Both the position numbers and the translations under genes were made by a program. 64,000 nt of DNA, taken from JAFGNB01 sp050304135. GTDB lineage: Bacteria > Fibrobacterota > Chitinivibrionia > Chitinivibrionales > Chitinispirillaceae. Within the stretch, counting starts at the first letter, position 1, and each line of letters starts with the position of its first letter. The stretch spans positions 85,518 through 149,517 of the forward strand of contig JBNLDC010000074.1 in assembly GCA_050304135.1 (NCBI GenBank). Reading direction: 5' to 3'. Below, one piece after another: positions 35,328 to 43,341 of this stretch. Under the pieces are notes generated by a model, which was not told the origin of the DNA, ran no database searches, and saw only the letters and a program-made list of their open reading frames with translations.

Positions 35328-36647
35328 TTACTGAAACATCCCATCGGCTAATTCTGCAACCCATTCTCCGTAGTCATCCCGTGTGAACTTGAATTCGCCA
35401 ACCTTATCAAAGGATACCGTTTTCCCGGGGTTGAACGGATCCTGCAGAGCACATGATCCGACAACGTGCACTTTCATAGGCCAGTAACCAAGCTTTCCAT
35501 TGTAGATCCCGACTTTTGCCACTTCAATTGTTGAAAGCTTTGCATTACTACCCCCCATAAGATTCCCCACCCACGATACGGGGACAGAGCCAGCCAGACT
35601 CTTGCTAACCGCAACCTGAATCTGTTGCGCATTCGGTGGAAGTTTGTCCATACACTGTTTTAACAGCACCTGGGAATCCTGAAACCCGGGAACAAACGTA
35701 TTTACCATTTGCAGTTTATCGTAAGCTTCCTTGTACTGTTCCTTCTTCATACATTGAACCGCTGCTTCGTAATGTGATGCAGCGTCTGCTGAATCCGCTT
35801 CCAGCTTGTATCTGTCTGCAAGTCCGCGGGCATCCCTGAAGCCTTTTTTCAGAGAATCAGCTTTAACAAAAAGGGTAACAGCCTCTCGGAGTTTGGTCAT
35901 TTCAACCTGAGCTGAAGCACTGTCGTAAAGGATGGCAGCCTCTTTTTCATCAGCAAGGTCTTTATGCTTTGCAGCCAGTTCCCGGGCATCTTTATACGAT
36001 GGAACAAATTCGAGTGCAGCGGTAAACTCCCTTTGGGCCATACGGTCATTCTGTTGTTCAACGAATGTTTGTGCTTTTTCATAGTGAGCTGCGGCTGCCT
36101 CCTCGGCTGCAGCCTTGCGCTTTGCTGAGACGTCAACCGTTTTCAGCGCGATAATTTTATCGGTAATATCCGGTATCTTGTTCTTCCTTTTCCCGTAATA
36201 CCTTTCGTTTACCATCCGCACAACCTCCGTAGTGCGTGTATTCATCGACATAATCCTGTCGTAAACAACCACCAGGCCATCCCAGTTCTTCTCTGATTCC
36301 GCCTTTACCGCATCACGGTTGATTTTGGCATAGGCGTCATTGCCTATAGAGGGAAAGGCGGCAAGGGCATCTTTATTTCTGATACTGTTTAGTATTGATT
36401 CGGTGATAGCATCGAAGGCGGTATCGAGTTTTTTATTCTCGTACGCCACCATTGCCTTTTTGTAGGCGTCGGAGGTTTTGGATGCAATGGCCTGGAATGA
36501 TGTTGCGAGTAGCAGTAAACATACCCCGAGAGGCTTTGTCACTCTCTTCATGGCAACGATACCGGTTGTAGTCCCTGAACGGTTTAACCCGTTTCCGGCA
36601 GAACAATAAGGACGATGACTCTTTGTAACTGCAGAAATATGGCACAT
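35328..36647 (-). CDS. Exported TPR-like helical repeat protein
   Basis: A 439-aa protein. The ATG at 36647 has GAGGAG 5 nt upstream, but a typical signal peptide (KRVTKPLGVCLLLLATSFQAIAS) begins only at Met 33 (36551), which lacks a ribosome site. The protein may have an unusually long leader, or the true start may be internal. Residues 55-330 are alanine-rich helical repeats (AAHYEKAQTFVEQQNDRMAQ and similar) like TPRs that organise envelope complexes. The last 100 residues form a beta-rich domain. It has an ECF-type promoter with a 12-bp inverted repeat and shares a divergent 320-nt region with the 37007 gene. Confidence 0.65.
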   Translation of the reverse strand: MCHISAVTKSHRPYCSAGNGLNRSGTTTGIVAMKRVTKPLGVCLLLLATSFQAIASKTSDAYKKAMVAYENKKLDTAFDAITESILNSIRNKDALAAFPSIGNDAYAKINRDAVKAESEKNWDGLVVVYDRIMSMNTRTTEVVRMVNERYYGKRKNKIPDITDKIIALKTVDVSAKRKAAAEEAAAAHYEKAQTFVEQQNDRMAQREFTAALEFVPSYKDARELAAKHKDLADEKEAAILYDSASAQVEMTKLREAVTLFVKADSLKKGFRDARGLADRYKLEADSADAASHYEAAVQCMKKEQYKEAYDKLQMVNTFVPGFQDSQVLLKQCMDKLPPNAQQIQVAVSKSLAGSVPVSWVGNLMGGSNAKLSTIEVAKVGIYNGKLGYWPMKVHVVGSCALQDPFNPGKTVSFDKVGEFKFTRDDYGEWVAELADGMFQ

Positions 36648-36657
36648 ATGTGCTCCT

Positions 36658-36711
36658 CTTCTTTAATTGTTTGTTTTGTTCACGGTTATTTACCGTTTGC
36701 AATTAAAGAAG
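36658..36711. promoter_or_regulatory. 12-bp inverted repeat between -10 and ribosome site
   Basis: CTTCTTTAATTG (36658-36669) and CAATTAAAGAAG (36700-36711), with an inner ACGGT...ACCGT hairpin (36682-36686, 36692-36696). The right arm covers the -10 box and the left arm abuts the Shine-Dalgarno, the same layout as at 32970-33034 with a different arm sequence. Confidence 0.6.
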
Positions 36712-36732
36712 GAACGCTATTCAAATTTTCTA
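36705..36732 (-). promoter_or_regulatory. ECF-type promoter for 36647 gene
   Basis: Minus strand TAGAAA (36732-36727), 16 nt, TTCTTT (36710-36705). The predicted leader is about 50 nt to the ATG at 36647. Confidence 0.6.
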
Positions 36733-36823
36733 TTTAAATCAGTTTTTTTCTACATAGAATTATGCTCAAGTCTCTCTACTATACATAACTGCTTCCATTT
36801 TGGTCTTAAACTATTACTCTCTG

Positions 36824-36851
36824 TAGAAAAATGATCGTCATAGTCATCTTT
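36824..36851 (+). promoter_or_regulatory. ECF-type promoter, distal, for 37007 gene
   Basis: TAGAAA (36824-36829), 16 nt, ATCTTT (36846-36851). It would give a leader of about 150 nt, tandem with the proximal site. Confidence 0.45.
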
Positions 36852-36932
36852 TCTTACTCCAGTTATTTAATGGAATATTACCCAAACATCAGTTTTTTTC
36901 ATCAAGTCAAATAAACGAAATAAGAATATTTT

Positions 36933-36960
36933 TAGAAATTTTTGATAACTACCCTACTTG
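36933..36960 (+). promoter_or_regulatory. ECF-type promoter, proximal, for 37007 gene
   Basis: TAGAAA (36933-36938), 16 nt, TACTTG (36955-36960). The -10 box is weak (3 of 6). It supports the start at 37007 rather than the in-frame ATG at 36968, which would be at or before the transcript start. Confidence 0.45.
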
Positions 36961-37006
36961 ATATAGTATGAAACCGATGCCACCTCACACTAAAGGATTA
37001 TCCGCC

Positions 37007-40000
37007 ATGAAGCTCACATCACTTTTTGTATTTCTGATGAACATAATAATGGTCGTTGCCACGTTCCATTGTCAGAACCTGGTTGATGTACCGGTATCAG
37101 GAACGATCAGCGGGAAGATATCCAGCGCAAAAGACGGTTCCGCACTGGGCGATGTGACTGTTGTAACCGACCCGTATACCGTAAGCGTCAAGAGTGCGAA
37201 AGACGGAACATTTGTTATTGGAACAACCCTGGCTGGAGATTATAAGGTAACCGCCTCAAAAGAGGGATTTTCCGCACACAGCACTACCGTCAGGCTTGCG
37301 GGCGGAGCGACTTCAACCGCCGATTTCACACTCATTCCCGACAACGGTGATATTACCGGTAAAGTTATGGACCTCAAGCGGGCCGCACCACTCAAAGGTG
37401 CGGTTGTTTCCACCGTTCCGGCAACCGGCTCGGTTGTTACCGACAGCGACGGAAAATTTACCCTCACCGGATTACCGATCGGGTCGTATGATCTGCTGGT
37501 CGAAATGGACGGCTACGAAGGATCACCGAAAAAAGTAATGGTTTCGGGAAATGCTACCCTTTCGTTGGAAATAGCCCTTATCCCTACCCGAGGCAGTATT
37601 ATCGGCCATGTATACAATGTTAAAAGCGGTATGGTTCTCCACGGTGCAACGATTCAAACAAGCCTGAAAACAAAAAGCGTCAAATCGGATACTGCCGGGC
37701 TGTTCTCTTTTTATGATCTGCCCTGCGGCCTTTGTACACTAATCGTAGCTCTTGACGGATATGCATCGACAAGCGAATACATTGCGGTAAACGGTGGCGA
37801 GATATCCGAAGCACGTATTCGACTCAAACCGCTGTATGGTGCAATCAAAGGGACCTGTGTGAACGCGAAAAGCGGACTTCGGTTGGCAGAGGTTGCTATT
37901 TCCACTTCGCCGTCTAAAGGCTCTTGTACTACCGACACAACGGGTACGTTTATTTTCTCCCCATTGCCGGAAGGAAACTGCACCGTAGCGGCGGCAAAAG
38001 AGGGTTACACACCCATTAAAAGTGACGCAACAATACAGGGTGGCGATACCGCGACTGTTTACCTGACCCTCGCTCCGGTAAAAGGAACCATTACCGGTTG
38101 TGTTACCGATGCTGGTACCAGGCTTCCGCTTGCCAACACTACCATCGCGACCGAGCCGGCCACGGTAAAAACCGCTACCGACTCTCTCGGTTTTTTTACT
38201 CTAACGTCAATTACACAGAGAACTTATGTGCTGATTATCGAAAAGAGCGGGTACCGGACGGTTCGTGAAAGCCTGACGGTTGCCGGTGGAGAAACCTCCG
38301 CTGCCGACATCTGCCTGCTGTCACTGAGTGGTACGTGCAATGGTGTGATAACCAGTGCCAAAAACGGTACGGTTCTCAGCGGAGTAACACTCTCCACCAC
38401 CCCGGCAACTCATACTGTTACCACCGATATTGCCGGTGTTTACCGTTTTGAACGGATTCCGTCCGGGTCTTTTACGATAAAAACATCTTTGGATAACTAT
38501 GAACCGGCATCCACCACGGTAACCATCACCCCTGGAGAATTCACTTCCGGCAACATGGTACTAACCCCGTCAACCGGCACCATTAACGGCCAGGTGATCG
38601 ATAAATCAACCGATCTGCCGCTCCCGCTCGCTAACGTCACCACCGATCCCCCCTCATTGTCGCTGGCAACCGATGAAATGGGACTATTTTCATTTGCAAC
38701 ACTACCAGTGGGTGGTTACCGCATTATTGCACAAAAACAGAATTATTGTTCTGCCGAAGCGACCATCACCCTTACACCCGGCAGTGACATGACCGCAGCA
38801 CTTGCGCTTCTCCCGATTCCCGATACTGTCGGTCAGATCCAGGGTACCATCACCGATGCGGTTACCGGTTTTCCACTGAGCGGTGTGCAGGTTGTCTCTT
38901 CACCGGCCACACAGAGTGCCGCGACCGATGCACAGGGAGCATTTACTCTCTATAATGTCCGCGAAGGTACCTATATGCTTACCTTCACAAAAGCTTCGTA
39001 CACTGCCACACAAATATCAATTGAGGCATTCGGCGGAAAAACCGCGTTGACTGAGATTGTTCTTGCTCCTTCTACCGGGAATATCACCGGTACGGTAGTC
39101 GATGCGGTAACCGGGAGTCCTCTTGCGGGTGTATCGGTGTACACTTCGCCGCAAACGCTTCAGGTTTCCACCGATGCCGAAGGAAAATTCAGCATAAATA
39201 CTATTACCGAAGGCAGAATTACCGTGTATGCTGCAAAGAGTGATTACACTTCCCCTTCAAAACAGCTGCAGCTTATCGGCGGATCCACCGTCTCAGCCGA
39301 TTTCTCACTTATTCCGACACGGGGTTCCATTGCCGGTCGTTGCACCAACGCAGTTTCGGGCGGTGTGCTCGCCGGTGTTACTATTGTTGTGTCAACCACC
39401 GGGCAGACGATGATCGTTAATGAACAGGGAACGTTCCAGACATCGGGTATTCCTTCGGGTACCTGCAGTGTTTCGGCAAGTGCCGACGGGTATACTACCA
39501 TCCAAAGAATCGTGTCGATATTAGGCGGCAGAGTCACCACCGTCGATTTTTCGCTGACACCAAACCGCGGCTCGGTAAGCGGTACGGTTACCGATTCCCG
39601 CACCGGGGATCCACTTGCAGATGCAACGATTACCACGGTTCCATCAACTGCATCAGCAGTGAGTAGTTCACAGGGAGGCTTTTCTATCGGGTCAATTCCT
39701 GTGAGTACGTATACCATAATTGCCGAACTTGACGGTTATACCGCTGTTACCAAGACTATAACCGTTACTGCCGCAGAGGCGCTTAACGCATCCTTTGTAC
39801 TCACCTCCAAAAACGGTAGTATCACCGGCAAGGTAACCGATGCGGACGGCAATGCGGTACTCGATGGTGTACTCCTTACCACCACCCCGGCAACCGTTTC
39901 GGTGACTACCGATGATAATGGTGATTTCATATTCTCCGCACTCTTTCCGCGCAGTTATACCATTACCGCGAAGCGTCTGGGCTACAACGATGCAACAGCA

Positions 40001-41860
40001 ACCGTTACGGTTACCGCAGCACAAACAGCATCGGCCAATATACAGATGAAAAAGATCCTTCCCGTGCTCTCGATTTCGACAGCTACCCTCAATTTCTCAA
40101 CCGATCTTAATGCCCTGCAGATGAACATTACGAACAGTGCCGGGCAGGGAGTACTCAATTATTCGATTGTCCAGCCCGAAAGTGCCACCTGGCTCACGCT
40201 TTCGCGTGTTGACGGAGCGCTTACCGACAACTCCGACGCGGTGGTATGCTCGGTGGAACGTGGATCACTCGAACCCGGCAACTATCTTGCCGATCTGGTC
40301 GTCACCTCAAACGGCGGCAGCACTATTGTTCAGGCGGTAATGGTGGTTGCCGATCCGGGTGCGCCGCAGCTTACGCTCAGTAAATCGGCGCTGGATTTCG
40401 GCACTGCAGCAACCGAACTCGAATTTACCATTCGTAATACCGGCACGGGCAGTCTCATTTACACTATCGCCGACGACATGGAATGGCTAATTGTTACCCC
40501 GCAGAGCGGAACACTCAACGCCACTCCGGCAATTATCAGTGTGGTGGCCAACCGGTCTTTTCTCACCCAGCTTAAGACCTTTTCGGGTCGTATTACCGTT
40601 ACCTCGAACGGCGGCAACCAGGGAATGGATGTCACTCTCGAAACCGCAGCCCCCCCGCTTCCACCGGTTACCCTTTCGGCAACCGACCTTACTCCTTCGG
40701 GATGCCGCCTTATCTGGACACCGGTGGGCACTGACGACCGTGCAAACTTTACCGCCTATCGTATTTACTCATCCGATAAACCCGGGTTTTCACTTTCACA
40801 GGCAATGCTTTTGGCTACGATTACCTCATCCACCGCTGCCGCATATTCAGTTGCGGCAACCGAACAGATTACCCGGTACTACCGTGTGTACACTGTCAAC
40901 AAAAGCGACGCAGGAACATCAAGCAATGAGGTCGCTGTCACCTTTCCTGCAAGGCTGCGAACCTGGTCGTGGGTACTCGACAGCAGAACCTACGGATACA
41001 CACTTTCCGATGTCCGGTCCATCGACGACCAAACGGCGTGGGCATGTGGTTATAAGGGCGATTACGGCATTGTTTTAACCTGGGACAATGTCACCAGAAA
41101 ATGGAATGAAGCCACCCTCCCGCAAAATGTAGATAAGGTATTCTACCTGCAACCGGTTTCAAAAGAGCTTTGTTATGCTACCGCCTCGGGAACAGTAAGC
41201 GGACAGCACCGGGCAATGATCCTTAAAAATGACAACGGGGTATGGAGCATTCTCTCGAATGGTCCGGGAGCCGAAGCCGCATGCAGAGGCGGGGACCTCC
41301 ACGTTTTTAACGAAAATTCAATGTACCTTACCTATCAAACCACCTATAGTACCGGTTCAATAGCGCTCTATCAGGTAATTGACGGAGTGTGGAATAAAAC
41401 CGGCACCAATGAGTGGTATCTCCTCTTTATTAACGAAAATTGCGGTTACGCAACAGGAAGAAATGATTTTATCGAGAAATACAATGGCTACGGCTGGACA
41501 CAGCTTCCCTATACCGATGCCGGTACCTTCGGCAGAGTCACCGCAGGCACCGACGGCAGTATTGTCGCCCACAAGAATAATAAAGTTTTTATCTATTCAA
41601 ACGACCTCCTCAACCACACGCTTGACCCGCTGCTTGATGGGTACAAATGTCAAATCCAGACATCCTTCGCACTCGACAGCACCTGGATCTGGTTGGGCGG
41701 AACCGATCACTACAATTACCCCGACCGCCTGCTGCACTATAACGGCACCCGGTTCGAAAAGGTAACCATTACCGACAATCCGGCGTTCTACCAGTTCTGG
41801 TTTCATTCGAAACAGAGCGGGTGGGCACTGGCGAATAATGGAATTTACCTTTATCGATAA
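37007..41860 (+). CDS. Giant surface protein with 12 carboxypeptidase-regulatory-like repeats
   Basis: A 1617-aa protein from the ATG at 37007 (AAAGGA 9 nt upstream). An N-terminal hydrophobic segment (SLFVFLMNIIMVVATFHC) looks like a signal peptide with a possible lipid-accepting Cys. Twelve repeats of about 80 residues follow, each opening G-x-I-x-G-x-(V/I) and closing ADFxLxP-like, which is the carboxypeptidase regulatory-like (Ig-type) beta sandwich. Next come two BACON-like domains (LSISTATLNFSTD and LTLSKSALDFGTA), one fibronectin-III-like domain (LTPSGCRLIWTPV) and a C-terminal region of about 300 residues with propeller-like W-rich motifs (SIDDQTAWACG). It is probably a long surface adhesin or polysaccharide binder. 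Two ECF-type promoters precede it. Confidence 0.8.
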   Translation: MKLTSLFVFLMNIIMVVATFHCQNLVDVPVSGTISGKISSAKDGSALGDVTVVTDPYTVSVKSAKDGTFVIGTTLAGDYKVTASKEGFSAHSTTVRLAGGATSTADFTLIPDNGDITGKVMDLKRAAPLKGAVVSTVPATGSVVTDSDGKFTLTGLPIGSYDLLVEMDGYEGSPKKVMVSGNATLSLEIALIPTRGSIIGHVYNVKSGMVLHGATIQTSLKTKSVKSDTAGLFSFYDLPCGLCTLIVALDGYASTSEYIAVNGGEISEARIRLKPLYGAIKGTCVNAKSGLRLAEVAISTSPSKGSCTTDTTGTFIFSPLPEGNCTVAAAKEGYTPIKSDATIQGGDTATVYLTLAPVKGTITGCVTDAGTRLPLANTTIATEPATVKTATDSLGFFTLTSITQRTYVLIIEKSGYRTVRESLTVAGGETSAADICLLSLSGTCNGVITSAKNGTVLSGVTLSTTPATHTVTTDIAGVYRFERIPSGSFTIKTSLDNYEPASTTVTITPGEFTSGNMVLTPSTGTINGQVIDKSTDLPLPLANVTTDPPSLSLATDEMGLFSFATLPVGGYRIIAQKQNYCSAEATITLTPGSDMTAALALLPIPDTVGQIQGTITDAVTGFPLSGVQVVSSPATQSAATDAQGAFTLYNVREGTYMLTFTKASYTATQISIEAFGGKTALTEIVLAPSTGNITGTVVDAVTGSPLAGVSVYTSPQTLQVSTDAEGKFSINTITEGRITVYAAKSDYTSPSKQLQLIGGSTVSADFSLIPTRGSIAGRCTNAVSGGVLAGVTIVVSTTGQTMIVNEQGTFQTSGIPSGTCSVSASADGYTTIQRIVSILGGRVTTVDFSLTPNRGSVSGTVTDSRTGDPLADATITTVPSTASAVSSSQGGFSIGSIPVSTYTIIAELDGYTAVTKTITVTAAEALNASFVLTSKNGSITGKVTDADGNAVLDGVLLTTTPATVSVTTDDNGDFIFSALFPRSYTITAKRLGYNDATATVTVTAAQTASANIQMKKILPVLSISTATLNFSTDLNALQMNITNSAGQGVLNYSIVQPESATWLTLSRVDGALTDNSDAVVCSVERGSLEPGNYLADLVVTSNGGSTIVQAVMVVADPGAPQLTLSKSALDFGTAATELEFTIRNTGTGSLIYTIADDMEWLIVTPQSGTLNATPAIISVVANRSFLTQLKTFSGRITVTSNGGNQGMDVTLETAAPPLPPVTLSATDLTPSGCRLIWTPVGTDDRANFTAYRIYSSDKPGFSLSQAMLLATITSSTAAAYSVAATEQITRYYRVYTVNKSDAGTSSNEVAVTFPARLRTWSWVLDSRTYGYTLSDVRSIDDQTAWACGYKGDYGIVLTWDNVTRKWNEATLPQNVDKVFYLQPVSKELCYATASGTVSGQHRAMILKNDNGVWSILSNGPGAEAACRGGDLHVFNENSMYLTYQTTYSTGSIALYQVIDGVWNKTGTNEWYLLFINENCGYATGRNDFIEKYNGYGWTQLPYTDAGTFGRVTAGTDGSIVAHKNNKVFIYSNDLLNHTLDPLLDGYKCQIQTSFALDSTWIWLGGTDHYNYPDRLLHYNGTRFEKVTITDNPAFYQFWFHSKQSGWALANNGIYLYR

Positions 41861-41875
41861 AAATAAAATAACATG

Positions 41876-41903
41876 TAGAAATTTTAAAGATGTTGCCTTC
41901 TTA
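41876..41903 (+). promoter_or_regulatory. ECF-type promoter for 41981 operon
   Basis: TAGAAA (41876-41881), 16 nt, TTCTTA (41898-41903). The predicted leader is about 70 nt. Confidence 0.6.
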
Positions 41904-41980
41904 CTTATTTGAGATCAAAACGGAAGATTAAAATAAAGAAACCAACAGCATCTCGAAAACATTAACAAAGGAGTCTGATC

Positions 41981-42583
41981 ATGTCTAAAGTTATTACTAT
42001 CATCGCCGTCATCGCCATTGCCGTTCTTTCCGGTTGCGCAGGCCGAACGAGTATCAATATGGATAAACAGTTGAATAAATCAATGAAGTTCCCTCAATCC
42101 TGGTTTAACACCCGGGTAGAAAATTCGAAGGAACGAAAAGGGTACATCTTCGGCGAAGGTGCCTTTGCGGTAATGAAAACAGACCGCGACCCGTACTTTG
42201 CAAAGGCGCAGGCTGATTTCAGGGCACAGCAGTCGATATTGCGCACCCTCTCATCGATGGTGGTTGCCGAGATCAGTGACTACCAGAGTAGCTACGGCGA
42301 GATTAACCAGGAAGGCGAAGATGCGGCTAAACAAGCGGCAGTCGCCATGAGTGTTCTCGACCTGTCGGGAACCGAGGTGATAAAAAGAGAATTTATTGAC
42401 GGCCGTCTTTTTTCTCAGGCCCGGTATCCGCTGTCCCCTGCAAACCGTTCGAAGATTCTCAACGCGGTAAAGAGCGGCATATTCGGCTCTGATGCACAGC
42501 GCAGTAAGGATGCCGCTGAGCAAAAGTGGGGACCAATGAGAGAACTGCTGCTTAAAAGGTTCGATAGTGAAGGGAGCAACTGA
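41981..42583 (+). CDS. LPP20-like lipoprotein
   Basis: A 200-aa protein. The leader IIAVIAIAVLSGCAG has a clear lipobox (L-S-G-C), so it is a lipoprotein. The mature part (GYIFGEGAF ... AKAQADFRAQQSILRTL ... VIKREFIDGRLFSQARY) has the alternating pattern of LPP20-like proteins, which sit in the outer membrane of many diderms. AAAGGAG precedes the ATG. Its stop overlaps the next gene by 1 nt. It is the first gene of a three-gene operon ending in a VirD4/HerA-like ATPase, driven by an ECF-type promoter. Confidence 0.7.
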   Translation: MSKVITIIAVIAIAVLSGCAGRTSINMDKQLNKSMKFPQSWFNTRVENSKERKGYIFGEGAFAVMKTDRDPYFAKAQADFRAQQSILRTLSSMVVAEISDYQSSYGEINQEGEDAAKQAAVAMSVLDLSGTEVIKREFIDGRLFSQARYPLSPANRSKILNAVKSGIFGSDAQRSKDAAEQKWGPMRELLLKRFDSEGSN

Positions 42584-43332
42584 TGCATAGTGCGGGCAGA
42601 TGTCTTTTGTTACTACTGCTGGTGCCACTCACCACAGTCCGGGCACAAGGGTGCAAACCACCACTCTGGTTTTCCCTGCACCGTCCGGACTGTTACATCG
42701 CCACCGACGGAAGTGGTCCTACTCCCGATAGTGCACTGGCCAATGCCTACGGAAAGGTGGTTACCATTATCGGTGCACCCAACATAAGCAGCATTACAAC
42801 AATTATTACCGATAAACAGATAAAAACGGGTACGTTACACTACGACACCGCCTCGATCAGCAGTAACGGCCTCGGCAGTCGGAACTATTCCAGTCCATTA
42901 TTCAGCACTGTTGAAGGAGTACCCTCAACAGAACTCTGCGGCGATGGGAACTACCACTATTACCTGCTTGTCTGCACATCACGTTCGCGCTCGCGGTGTA
43001 CACTGCAGTACCCCAGAAACTCCGCTGCAATTGCACTCTCGATGGTTCTTCCCGGCTGCGGGCAGATTTACAAAAAACGTAATTCCCGGGGTGTGGCGTT
43101 TCTCTGTTCGTTTCTGGCTGGGGTGGCCGCAGGAGGAATATGTTATCTGGCGAGTGATGTGATTTACGATCGTGCATGCGCCGCCCGCACCGCTTCTGTT
43201 CGTCAGGATTACAGCAATCGCCGTAACGGACTGCTCTTTGCAGTAGGTGGATCGGCAGCATTATCGATAGGAGTATACGGTTGGAATGTGTATGATGCCT
43301 ATACTGTTTCAGGTGTACCTATATTCAGATAA
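42583..43332 (+). CDS. Exported/membrane protein with DUF5683-like end
   Basis: A 249-aa protein with signal peptide 1-22 (CLLLLLLVPLTTVRAQG). The first half resembles the preceding LPP20-like fold in layout (ALANAYGKVVTIIG). The second half has ALSMVLPGCGQIYKKRNSRGVAFL followed by two hydrophobic helices, the pattern of DUF5683/TM2-type small membrane domains. It probably spans or sits on the inner membrane with a periplasmic domain. Coupling is tight: it starts on the last base of the lipoprotein gene and ends 9 nt before the ATPase. Confidence 0.6.
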   Translation: MHSAGRCLLLLLLVPLTTVRAQGCKPPLWFSLHRPDCYIATDGSGPTPDSALANAYGKVVTIIGAPNISSITTIITDKQIKTGTLHYDTASISSNGLGSRNYSSPLFSTVEGVPSTELCGDGNYHYYLLVCTSRSRSRCTLQYPRNSAAIALSMVLPGCGQIYKKRNSRGVAFLCSFLAGVAAGGICYLASDVIYDRACAARTASVRQDYSNRRNGLLFAVGGSAALSIGVYGWNVYDAYTVSGVPIFR

Positions 43333-43341
43333 GAGGTTAGA

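Noticed and set aside
40491..41078. 195-codon plus-strand frame
   Set aside because: It is a shifted frame inside the repeat surface protein, rich in Pro/Arg as expected of an out-of-frame reading.
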